From Boseongicola sp. SB0662_bin_57 (GTDB taxonomy: Bacteria > Pseudomonadota > Alphaproteobacteria > Rhodobacterales > Rhodobacteraceae), in assembly GCA_009839535.1 (NCBI GenBank), contig VXPN01000086.1:1-27346 (forward strand): a stretch of 27,346 nucleotides of DNA, written 5' to 3'. The position numbers were made by a program, and so were the translations under genes. Positions within the stretch are counted from its first letter, which is position 1; each line of letters begins with the position of its first letter. Shown here piece after piece: positions 13,330-21,040 of this stretch. The notes under the pieces were generated by a model. It saw only the letters and a program-made list of their open reading frames with translations, ran no database searches and was not told the origin of the DNA.

Positions 13330-15454
13330 GAGCTGGCTGCCGCGCATCTGGCGACTGCCGGGGTTCCTGGCGCTCGCGCTTGGGGCCTGGCTTGCCGGCC
13401 CGACACCGATATGGGCACAAGGTGACGCACGCCAGACGCCACCGTTGCTTGACCGACTGACTCCCGAAGTGATGTCCGCGGTCTTTCCCGGAATCACCAG
13501 GCTGGAAATGGTGGACGACGACGGGCCTGTCGCCGCCGCCGCCTATCGCAGGGAGGAGATGGCGGGCTATGTCTTTTCCACGCTCGATGTGCTCCGGGCT
13601 CCGGGCTATTCGAGCACCCCTTTCGACGTCGTGGCGGGGGTCACGATGGGCGGCCGGATTACGGGCGCGGTGGTCCTGTTCCATCGCGAACCCTACCTGG
13701 TCAACGACACCCGCCGTACGGCGCTTCTCGTCACCTTTCTGCAGGCCATCGAAGGCAGCGAGGCGCGGCTCGGCGTCGAAGGCGGACTGCCGCCGGACTT
13801 CGTTGCCGGGGCGACCATATCCGCACGCGCCATGCGAAACGCGGTCCAGGAAGGCGCTCGCATGGTGCTGCGCTATCGCACCGAAGAGATCGTGGTCACC
13901 GAGCCGACCATCGACATGATCAACTTCAAGCCAATGAGCCCGGAGGAGCTTGTCGCTGACGGCGGACTGGCCCTTGCGCGTGTGTCGAACGCGAAGCTGG
14001 CCGAGGCGATGGCGCGCGCCGGGGTCGGCGACCTGCTGCCCGAGGTGCCGATGTCGGGTGGACCGGACGACACCTACATCGACTTCGTGACTGGCTATGG
14101 CAACGCGCCAAAGGTCGGGCGCAACGGCGCCGGGCTGGAACCCTATGACGAACTGATCAATGGCTGGCCCACGGGCACCCATGGCATTTTGGTCGCGACG
14201 CTGGGCGGCGTCTACGACCACCGCGGCACGCGGTACAACAACCTGTCCAACGGTTTCCTGCTGGATCGAGTGAAGGTCACGCAGGGCAGGCGCGACTTCA
14301 GTTTCACCAAGGCGGACATGATCGTGACGCGCGGCAAGATCGCAGACATCCTGGTGCTGCCACCCGATAGCGGCTTCGAGCCGATGCAGCCCTGGCGCGC
14401 GGACCTCTTCGCGTCCGCGGTGAGACCAGACGGAAAACTGGAACGGTTCGTGCTGGCTGGCCTCGCCTACACTCTGCCCGACTCCATGATCCTCACGCCT
14501 GAACCGGAGCCGCGCCCGGTCTGGGTCGAACCCTGGGCGGACGGCATGCACGACATCGCGATCCTCTCCACGGCTCTCGCGCTGCTGACTGCGCTTCTGG
14601 CGTTTCAGGCGCAACTGGCCCGGCGGCGCCGGTTGCACCGATGGCTCAGGACCTCGTTCCTGGTGTTCACGCTGGTCTGGATCGGCTGGATCGCCAGCGC
14701 TCAGCTTTCCGTCGTTCACCTCTTGAACTATCTCAAGGCACCCTTCGTGAACCTTGACCTTGCATTCTATCTGGCCGAGCCGCTGATCGTGATCCTTACG
14801 GCATACACCGCAATCTCGCTTGTCCTGCTGGGACGCGGCGTCTTTTGCGGCTGGCTGTGCCCGTTCGGGGCCCTGCAGGACCTGCTGGCACAGGCGGCCC
14901 GGACCCTGAACCTGCCGCAGTGGACTCCCTCCATGCCCGTGCAGCGCGTCCTTTGGAAGGGAAAGTACGTTGCGCTTGGGGTGATCCTGCTGCTTGCCGT
15001 CGTGGCCCCGGATGCCGCGACCGTCGCCGAGGAGGTCGAACCCTTCAAGACCGCGATCACGGCCGCATTCGTGCGCGGTCTGCCCTACGTCATCTATGCC
15101 GTCGCGCTCCTGGTGATCGGGCTCTTTGCAGAACGCGCGTTTTGCCGTTTCCTCTGCCCGCTCGGGGCTGGACTTGCCCTCCTCGACCGGTTGCACCTGT
15201 TCGAGCTTCTCAAGCGTCGCCCGGAATGCGGCAATCCGTGCCAGCTGTGCGAGCGTTCCTGTCCCGTCAAGGCCATCGATCCCTCCGGAAAGGTCGTCAC
15301 GGCTGAGTGTTTCCAGTGTCTTGACTGCATGGTCGAGTATTACGATGACCGACGGTGCCCGCCCTTGGCGCAGCTGCGAAAGGAACGGGAACAGGCTGCG
15401 GGGTTTCGCCCCGTCCTCAATTCGGCTGGCTCAAGTTCAGAGGCGTCGGCGTGA
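13310..15454 (+). CDS. NosR/NirI-type flavin and iron-sulfur membrane protein
   Basis: A 714-residue protein starts at GTG 13310 inside the end of the pentapeptide gene. A signal sequence is followed by a periplasmic FMN-binding domain (~60-190). This domain ends in FVAGATISA, where Thr169 is the expected site for covalent FMN; the usual Ser of SGAT is Ala here. A second periplasmic region and several membrane helices (from ~415) follow. The polyferredoxin part has CGWLCP (513-518) and CRFLCP (612-617), then two 4Fe-4S sets (Cys640/644/647/651 and 667/670/673/683) ending in the family signature YYDDRRCPPL. NosR moves electrons from quinol to periplasmic nitrous oxide reductase, but no nos gene is here. 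The likely role is transmembrane electron transfer for the neighbouring periplasmic enzymes. The flavin transferase it needs is encoded next, overlapping by 4 bases. Confidence 0.85.
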   Translation: MRTGTARSWLPRIWRLPGFLALALGAWLAGPTPIWAQGDARQTPPLLDRLTPEVMSAVFPGITRLEMVDDDGPVAAAAYRREEMAGYVFSTLDVLRAPGYSSTPFDVVAGVTMGGRITGAVVLFHREPYLVNDTRRTALLVTFLQAIEGSEARLGVEGGLPPDFVAGATISARAMRNAVQEGARMVLRYRTEEIVVTEPTIDMINFKPMSPEELVADGGLALARVSNAKLAEAMARAGVGDLLPEVPMSGGPDDTYIDFVTGYGNAPKVGRNGAGLEPYDELINGWPTGTHGILVATLGGVYDHRGTRYNNLSNGFLLDRVKVTQGRRDFSFTKADMIVTRGKIADILVLPPDSGFEPMQPWRADLFASAVRPDGKLERFVLAGLAYTLPDSMILTPEPEPRPVWVEPWADGMHDIAILSTALALLTALLAFQAQLARRRRLHRWLRTSFLVFTLVWIGWIASAQLSVVHLLNYLKAPFVNLDLAFYLAEPLIVILTAYTAISLVLLGRGVFCGWLCPFGALQDLLAQAARTLNLPQWTPSMPVQRVLWKGKYVALGVILLLAVVAPDAATVAEEVEPFKTAITAAFVRGLPYVIYAVALLVIGLFAERAFCRFLCPLGAGLALLDRLHLFELLKRRPECGNPCQLCERSCPVKAIDPSGKVVTAECFQCLDCMVEYYDDRRCPPLAQLRKEREQAAGFRPVLNSAGSSSEASA

Positions 15455-16413
15455 CCCCTTCGCGGCGCCGAACCCTGCGGATACTCGCCGCCGGCTTGGC
15501 GGTGCCGCTTGGCGTTCTCGGGCTGCAATCGACCCAAGGCCTTCCACGGCCCGTGCGTTGGCATGGCGAGGCGCTGGGTGCCGTGTCGGCCATGACGCTT
15601 TGGAGCGTCGACCCGGCACGCGCCAGCCGCGCCCTTCGGCGAATGCAGTCCGAGATCGCGCGGATGGAGGCCATCTTCAGCCTGTTTCGACCGGCCAGCG
15701 AACTGTCGCGATTGAACCGGGAGGGGCGGCTCGAACGCCCCTCGCGAGACATGGTCGAAGTTCTCGATCTGAGCCGCCGGATCGCCGAGGTAAGCCGGGG
15801 GGCGTTCGACCCTACGATTCAGCCGCTCTGGGCCCTTCACGCCGGCAGCAGGGCACCCGATCCAGGATTGGTCGCGCGCGTCTTGCCTCTCGTCGACTAC
15901 ACGTGCCTGACCGCGCGCCGCAACGTCATTCAATTTGGTCGCCCAAACATGGCCGCAAGCTTGAACGGCATTGCGCAAGGGTATGTCACCGACCGGATCA
16001 CCGAGTTGTTGGGCAATGAAGGTTTCGAAAGCGCGGTGATCGAACTGGGAGAAACCCGTGTCCTTGGCCAGGCGCCAGACGGCCAACCTGTCTCGATCGG
16101 GCTCGTGAATCCGAATGCACCTGCTCGCATTTCGAGCCAGGTGGCACTTGCCAACGCGGCGCTATCGGTCTCGGGCGGCTACGGCCAGATACTGCCGGAC
16201 GGCACCGGCAACCACATATTCGACCCCCGCAGCGGTCTGAGCGCTGGGAGCTTGTCACAGGTTGCCGTGGTCGCGCCGAAGTCGGCCTTGGCCGACGCGC
16301 TTTCGACTGCGATTTGCGTCGCCGGGGAAGGTGCCGCACAGGCAATCCTGTCCACCGTGCCAGCCGCGCGGGCGATCCTGACCCGACCGGACGGGACCCG
16401 CCTCGAAGTCTAG
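15451..16413 (+). CDS. FAD:protein FMN transferase, ApbE/NosX type
   Basis: A 320-residue ApbE-family enzyme. It transfers FMN from FAD to a Thr in target flavoproteins in the periplasm; the obvious target is the NosR-like protein encoded just upstream. The GTG at 15451 overlaps the previous stop (GTGA) and begins a twin-Arg signal (TPSRRRTLRILAAG), as in NosX. Family marks are SLFRPASELSRLN, the AFDPTIQPLW strand, SLNGIAQGYVTDRI (NAD/FAD-binding loop), ELGETRVLG (usually NLGGDIR), HIFDPRSG, and the metal-site segment DALSTAICVAG. Its stop codon lies in CTAG (16410-16413), which also supplies the stop of the convergent gene. Confidence 0.9.
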   Translation: MTPSRRRTLRILAAGLAVPLGVLGLQSTQGLPRPVRWHGEALGAVSAMTLWSVDPARASRALRRMQSEIARMEAIFSLFRPASELSRLNREGRLERPSRDMVEVLDLSRRIAEVSRGAFDPTIQPLWALHAGSRAPDPGLVARVLPLVDYTCLTARRNVIQFGRPNMAASLNGIAQGYVTDRITELLGNEGFESAVIELGETRVLGQAPDGQPVSIGLVNPNAPARISSQVALANAALSVSGGYGQILPDGTGNHIFDPRSGLSAGSLSQVAVVAPKSALADALSTAICVAGEGAAQAILSTVPAARAILTRPDGTRLEV

Positions 16414-17783
16414 CGCGTCAGGGCCGCAAGCCCGGCAAGCGCGATGGCGCGAAACATCGGGTCGTCCAAGGTTCCGGCCATCGCGACGGCTGTGTCAAGG
16501 TCGCCGGCACGCGCCTGTGCCAGGACCACAGCCGTCACCAATTCCTCGACGTCGGCGCGCCCGGCGAATTCCGCCACCAAGCCCAGTGCCCGATCGGTCT
16601 TGCCTTCCGTCGCCAATGTCACCGCGATGGCACGAACCGCATCGAACCGCTTGTTTCGATTGGCAATGCTGGCGACCATATCGAGCGCCGCCCTCGATCG
16701 TCCGGTCTTGGCATATTCGCGGGCGACGATCGCACGGGCACGGTCGAGATCCTCGATCACCGCGATTTCGGAGAGCGTTTCAACGCTGTCATCGTAGGCG
16801 CCCATCATGGCTTGCCGTTCGGCCAGCGCGGCCAGCGCGGCGCCATCGCCGTAGGCCTCCTGAATTGCACGCGCCATCTCCAGCGCGCCTTCGAAATCAC
16901 CTGTGGCCGCCATGCCATCGGAAATTGCGACCATCGCTTCGTGATCGCCATAGGACGCCTCGATCCGCCGCGCCGTGGTCAGAGCCGCCTCGATGTTCCC
17001 CCGCGCTGCCTGCTCCGCCGCAATCCCGGCCATGGCGCGCGCCCGGCCGGCAAGATCGGGGACTGCGTGCGCCGTCTGCAATCCGGCTTCGATGTCCCCG
17101 CTCTGCGATTGTATCCTGGCAATTCTCGCCAGCGCTTCGTAAAACCAGTAGTGATCGAATCTGTCGCTGCGCGCGACCAGCCCGCTGGCGACCTTGAAAC
17201 GGTTCTGATCGGCCGTGAACCAGTAATCCATGCCAATCCGCGCCGCCGCGTGAATCGCGGAGGGGATGTCGCCCGAGCGCGCCACCGAGACCGCGATCGC
17301 CGCCTGCGCCTCGGATCTGCGGAACGGATTGTTGATCGCCAATACGGTGTCGAACGCCTCGTCGATCCGATCCCGGGCCGCCTGCTCGATCGCCAGGGTT
17401 TCGAGCGCAAGATCCTTGGCCGAACGGTTGCGTGCGTCGCCAATCTCCATCGCGATCTCAAAGGCCGAGTCGAATGCGCCCTGCTGCGCGGCCGCCCGGA
17501 CGATTTCGGCTTCGGCCTCGGCCATCGTTATGGGGTTTTCGATCAGTCCGGCCTCGCGAACGGCCTCTGCCAGACGCCCCAGTTCGGCCAACGCCGCTGC
17601 AATCGCGAAATGCGCCTCGTCGCGCTGCAATTGCCGGCCCAGATCCCCTGTCGCCCCCCGGGCGGCGCGCAGCAGGCAATCCGCAGTCGCGGGCGCACAC
17701 GCAATCGGAGAACCGTGCACGACCATTCCACCGAACCCGACGAAAAGCATGCCAAGCACAAATGCTTGTCGGAATGCCCTCAT
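16410..17783 (-). CDS. Exported alpha-helical repeat (TPR-like) protein
   Basis: This 457-residue protein starts with a signal peptide (MRAFRQAFVLGMLFVGFGGM, cleavage near HGS-P). The rest is a continuous series of ~30-38-residue Ala-rich helix pairs resembling TPR/alpha-solenoid repeats (for example RSEAQAAIAVSVARSGDIPSA, RARAMAGIAAEQAARGNIEAA). There is no catalytic motif. Such solenoids bind other proteins, so a periplasmic scaffold or assembly role is plausible. It is convergent with apbE, and the two TAG stops share the palindrome CTAG. The upstream extension of the frame beyond 17783 is not used because the signal peptide begins there, although the ribosome binding site is weak. Exact family not identified. 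Confidence 0.8.
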   Translation of the reverse strand: MRAFRQAFVLGMLFVGFGGMVVHGSPIACAPATADCLLRAARGATGDLGRQLQRDEAHFAIAAALAELGRLAEAVREAGLIENPITMAEAEAEIVRAAAQQGAFDSAFEIAMEIGDARNRSAKDLALETLAIEQAARDRIDEAFDTVLAINNPFRRSEAQAAIAVSVARSGDIPSAIHAAARIGMDYWFTADQNRFKVASGLVARSDRFDHYWFYEALARIARIQSQSGDIEAGLQTAHAVPDLAGRARAMAGIAAEQAARGNIEAALTTARRIEASYGDHEAMVAISDGMAATGDFEGALEMARAIQEAYGDGAALAALAERQAMMGAYDDSVETLSEIAVIEDLDRARAIVAREYAKTGRSRAALDMVASIANRNKRFDAVRAIAVTLATEGKTDRALGLVAEFAGRADVEELVTAVVLAQARAGDLDTAVAMAGTLDDPMFRAIALAGLAALTR

Positions 17784-18338
17784 CCCGGTTGCACCCGCTT
17801 TCGATTCCGTTGGTTGACAATAGCCCGAATTCGCGGCTCGCCGATAGATGACTGCAATCGGCAAGACTTTCGGGTTTGAAGGGGTTTCCCTTGGTTTCTG
17901 CGTGACTGCGTGAGTCCCTGCTGAAGGAGGCTGGCGAACATGGGATCGAGCCGGGAAGGCACAGGGCTTCGGACGAGTCCCCGACGGTGGTCCCTCGACG
18001 TGGCAATGGCATTGGACGTCAACTACGCAAGGTTCTGCAGATGGCCTTCGACCGGAAGGACAACGGCCCTGAAGACCTGACACCGATGCGGAAGCTGGCA
18101 CTGAGCCTCGCGCGGCTGGCCAACGGACGGGGGGTGCCGTCGATGCCCGGAATTCCGAAGGCCGGCGGCAGCGGCGACTTGGTTCGGCAACTTGTCAGTT
18201 CCGCGGCACGTCTCCAAATTGATGCCGAGCCCCAAAGAATCCAAACGCGACGGCCCTGCCACGATCGGCCGGAGACCCATTGTCTTTGCCGCCCCTGCAG
18301 CTATGGTCCATTGAAAAGGCATGCACGCCAGGTGCGAC
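17784..18338. other. Intergenic region with a transposase remnant
   Basis: This 555-bp stretch lies between the divergent helical-repeat and second pentapeptide genes. A likely transposase C-terminal remnant occupies about 18023-18205. A small direct repeat, CTGCGTGA twice in a row, lies near 17900. No other feature is supported, and the promoters of the flanking genes must be here but are not obvious. Confidence 0.45.
18023..18205 (+). pseudogene. Transposase C-terminal remnant (ISAs1-like)
   Basis: One frame reads LRKVLQMAFDRKDN, then LTPMRKLALSLARLANGRG and SGDLVRQLV. This follows the order of the C-terminal end of ISAs1-family transposases (HWxLDVxFxEDxxR, then NxAxLRRLALNLLR, then a GWDDDFLxxLL tail), but with the catalytic-Glu segment degraded. 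No start or IS ends are visible. It is a decayed fragment at best; the assignment rests on a weak pattern match. Confidence 0.35.
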
Positions 18339-18746
18339 ATGAAGCCGTTTCTACCCGGTCTCGCCTTTGCCCTGGTCCCGGCGGCGCTCGCAGCTTGGGA
18401 CGAAAGCGCAGTGGCGCAACTCAGGGACACAGGGCGATGCGAGGAATGCGACCTGACAAAGGCGGATCTCAGGTGGGCAGCGGTTTATGCCGCGGAACTG
18501 GGAGGCGCACCGAATCTTGTCGACGGCGTGCTGGACAGGTCCGATCTCTCGGGCGCGAATCTTTACGGCGCGAACCTCGAAGGAACAAGCCTGCGCAATG
18601 CCAACCTGACTGGTGCCGACCTGTCTTGGTCGGTCATGATCGGAACGGACCTCACCGGAGCCGACCTTACGGGCGCCAAGCTGACGGGCATTGTCTTCTG
18701 CGACACGATCATGCCCGATGGCAACAGGAACGATGCCCAGTGCTAG
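18339..18746 (+). CDS. Second exported pentapeptide-repeat protein
   Basis: A 135-residue paralogue of the protein at 12712-13329. It has a signal peptide (MKPFLPGLAFALVPAALA), then the same cap (GRCEECDLTKADL). Pentapeptide repeats follow (DLSGANLYGANLEGTSL, NLTGADL, DLTGADLTGAKL), and the end is nearly identical (FCDTIMPDGNRNDAQC against LCETLMPDGRSADRDC). It is about 40 residues shorter in the repeat region. Having two such proteins flank the NosR/ApbE/helical-repeat block suggests they belong to the same system. ATG 18339 is preferred over 18321 because it starts the signal peptide. Function unknown. Confidence 0.8.
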   Translation: MKPFLPGLAFALVPAALAAWDESAVAQLRDTGRCEECDLTKADLRWAAVYAAELGGAPNLVDGVLDRSDLSGANLYGANLEGTSLRNANLTGADLSWSVMIGTDLTGADLTGAKLTGIVFCDTIMPDGNRNDAQC

Positions 18747-19046
18747 CGCGATCGTGCCGGATGCAGTCTGACATCTCATGGAACTCGCGCATTGGTTCAT
18801 AGTCCTGGTGTCCGTTGGACGTGGTGCCGTTCCAGGGAGCTTCCCGACGCGAGCGGCATGCGATGCCGCGCTGTGGAACGAATTCGGCCGCGGCTGTTCT
18901 GCGGGATGCGTGGCGCACGAACATGCGGGCAGGCTCCAACCGGTGCTCGCGCGGGGCAGGGCGCGCGAGGTCATGCAGTGCCTGTCCCCCTCTGTCCCCC
19001 TGGACCAGCCGGCAAACCGGCTACGGTCAGAAAACTCGGGTTCCCA
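18747..19046. other. Intergenic region with a doubtful small ORF
   Basis: The 300 bp between the second pentapeptide gene and the 3' end of the LysR gene hold the start of the open frame at 18778, listed separately, and a short direct repeat TGTCCCCC at about 18982-18999. No terminator for either convergent transcript is clear. Confidence 0.4.
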
Positions 19047-19221
19047 TCAGTTGACGATGTTGTTCGGCAGCGGAAGCTGGGAGAGGCCGAGCCTTTCCGA
19101 CGTGTATTCGTCCCTGACCAGTTTCGATACCCGCGCGGCGAAGTCGCGAAATGGGCTCACACTGTTCAGATGCTTGGGCATGGCCAAGGCAACGCTGCGA
19201 GCGATCTCCTCCAACTTGTAG
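18778..19221 (+). CDS. Doubtful small protein overlapping the LysR gene
   Basis: An ATG-started frame of 147 codons. The first ~65 residues (MELAHWFIVLVSVGRG, SFPTRAACDAALWNEF, GCSAGCVAHEH) have the Cys pattern seen in small exported proteins of unknown function. The remainder runs antisense through the last 175 bp of the LysR gene, so it is probably chance or frame read-through. No ribosome binding site is convincing. A shortened or frameshifted gene is possible. Confidence 0.25.
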   Translation: MELAHWFIVLVSVGRGAVPGSFPTRAACDAALWNEFGRGCSAGCVAHEHAGRLQPVLARGRAREVMQCLSPSVPLDQPANRLRSENSGSHQLTMLFGSGSWERPSLSDVYSSLTSFDTRAAKSRNGLTLFRCLGMAKATLRAISSNL

Positions 19222-20033
19222 AATCGGACGCGCCTGCGGACGTCGTCGGGAAGGTTGGGGATCACTGACATCGGGGTGTGGCAAGTCGCCAGACCGGCCG
19301 CAACAATCCGAACGGCCGTTTCATGCGTCATGCAGCCGAAATACGGGTGCGCACTGGGCAAGAGGTTCTGATACCAGTTCCGGGATTTCGCGGACCAGTG
19401 GGCAATATCGCCAATGTCCACGTACCGGTTGAGACACTCAGCGTGTCCAGATCCACCCTTGCCTGACAGACAGGCCCGGAAAGCATCCACCGGAACTGAC
19501 GCGGGCACGGCCAAGACGATCCGGTCGTCGAACAAGCTAAAGGCGCTCAGCGATGCACGATGCGGTTCCAGCCGTTCGGCGCTGAGGACCGCAACGTTGA
19601 CCTTGTGCATCATCAGTTTTTCGACCAGTTCAGCGGAGTTGATTGCCCAGACATGGTCAAAGCGCGAGATCTGCGGCACCGACAGGGCAATCTCGGCAAC
19701 TCGTTCGATGAACCGTCCAGTCAGAGATGGGGTCGCACCAAAAGAGAGAGAAAGACCACTACCATCGAAGAGATCGATATGCTGAGTTTCAGCGGCATCG
19801 ACGGCGGCAAGAATCCTCTCAGCGGAACTGGCCCAGTACATTCCGGCAGGGGTGAGTTCCGTTCGCGGGCTGCGTCGGCGGACAAAGAGCAGAACTCCGA
19901 GTGCGTCTTCCATCTTTGCCAACTGCTGGGACACGCTCGGCTGCGACATCCCCAGATGCCGGGTGGCGCGACTGATCGACCCGGCAATCGAAATTGCTCG
20001 CAGGATTTCCAGCTGTCTGAGCGTCACCTTCAT
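19047..20033 (-). CDS. LysR-type transcriptional regulator
   Basis: A 328-residue regulator with the N-terminal winged helix-turn-helix of the family (residues 1-62: LRQLEILRAI, GSISRATRHLGMSQPSVSQQLAKME, ELTPAG). A linker helix and a co-inducer-binding domain follow. The effector is unknown. It could control the sulfur/molybdenum genes, since a T-N11-A box lies between the soxYZ-like and fccA genes, but the gene is 3 kb from the nearest of them and reads the other way. Two copies of CTTCAGGC (20086-20093 and 20111-20118), 25 bp apart, lie just upstream of its start and might be its own control site. Confidence 0.9.
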   Translation of the reverse strand: MKVTLRQLEILRAISIAGSISRATRHLGMSQPSVSQQLAKMEDALGVLLFVRRRSPRTELTPAGMYWASSAERILAAVDAAETQHIDLFDGSGLSLSFGATPSLTGRFIERVAEIALSVPQISRFDHVWAINSAELVEKLMMHKVNVAVLSAERLEPHRASLSAFSLFDDRIVLAVPASVPVDAFRACLSGKGGSGHAECLNRYVDIGDIAHWSAKSRNWYQNLLPSAHPYFGCMTHETAVRIVAAGLATCHTPMSVIPNLPDDVRRRVRFYKLEEIARSVALAMPKHLNSVSPFRDFAARVSKLVRDEYTSERLGLSQLPLPNNIVN

Positions 20034-20187
20034 GGAACGCGCGTCTTTCGCGTTTGGGGTGAGATCAGCGAAACCGAAATCGAAGCTTCAGGCAAGAGTG
20101 CACGTGGAGCCTTCAGGCTTCATGGATCCAAGGCCAAAACGCGTTCGTCTTGCGATTACAGGGAGTCAATCAAGATGCGCAGTTCGG

Positions 20188-20886
20188 TCAACCGACGCTC
20201 TTTCGTACCATGCGAATCCGGTCGGCATTGGGCGGATGCGTGCCGAGAAAGCGATTTCCCGGATCAGCGGCATCCTGAAAATAGAGCACGCCACGCAACG
20301 CGTCGAATCCAGCGCGTTCTGCAATCCTTGCGCCGAGGGCGTCTGCCTCGAGTTCGAATTCCTTGGAATAGCTTCTTGCTCCGATTGTCCCGCCGATATC
20401 GGCAGCTGCATCCAGGCCGTTCTCGTCAAGGCCGGCCGCAGCCCCGAAAATCGCTCCGATCAGGGTGCCTGCGAAAACCGATGACTGGGTCTGCAAGATG
20501 TGCTCCTCAATGTGGTGCGCCGCTTCGTGGGAAAGGGCGAAGGCCACTTCGTCCCGGTTCTTCATCACGCGGAGGAGCGACGCCGTGAAAATGATCACCG
20601 GACGTCCATCGCGCTGATAGGTCTGGTATGCATTCGGCTGCAGGTTTGGCCGCTCGTCGACCAGGATCAGGAAATCGCAGTTCAGGTTTGCCCGCGTCTC
20701 ACGGCAAACCTGCTCAGCCACGGGCTCAACGCGCTGCACGACAGCGCGAAAGTCCTCAACGCCCTGAGGGGAGCCCGTGCGCTTGACTTTGGGCAATGGT
20801 TCGAGCTCCGGGCGCTGCATCGCGTCGGGAACACAGGCCGTCAAGACGATCATCGCGCAGACCGCAATGAAAATTCCGCGGTTCAT
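20188..20886 (-). CDS. M48-family metalloprotease lipoprotein
   Basis: This 232-residue lipoprotein has a signal peptide ending in the lipobox LTAC (Cys18). The zinc site is SHEAAHH (His120, Glu121, His124), with the third ligand Glu180 in FELEADALG. A Gly/Ala-rich hydrophobic stretch (140-152) lies between them. This is the small periplasmic M48 type (Oma1/LoiP/YcaL relatives) involved in outer-membrane protein quality control. ATG 20886 is chosen because it begins the lipoprotein signal; the frame continues upstream without a sensible start. AAGG lies 7 bases before. A gap of 154 bp separates it from the lysR gene downstream. Confidence 0.88.
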   Translation of the reverse strand: MNRGIFIAVCAMIVLTACVPDAMQRPELEPLPKVKRTGSPQGVEDFRAVVQRVEPVAEQVCRETRANLNCDFLILVDERPNLQPNAYQTYQRDGRPVIIFTASLLRVMKNRDEVAFALSHEAAHHIEEHILQTQSSVFAGTLIGAIFGAAAGLDENGLDAAADIGGTIGARSYSKEFELEADALGARIAERAGFDALRGVLYFQDAADPGNRFLGTHPPNADRIRMVRKSVG

Positions 20887-21040
20887 CTCCAAGCCTTGAT
20901 TCGCGTTTCTGACGCATGTTGATGCAGATCGCGCCAGGCCTGCAACACGCTTGCCCGGTTTCTCCGTTCCGGGCCGGCATTCGCGGCACCCGCGCCCGAT
21001 GCCAAGGCCCCGTCCGATCTGCATTCGGCTTCGTGGCGCC

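Noticed and set aside
13187..15196. A 669-codon open frame antisense to the NosR-like gene
   Set aside because: It is a shadow of the coding strand, with composition rich in Arg, Gln and Asp and no recognisable domain.
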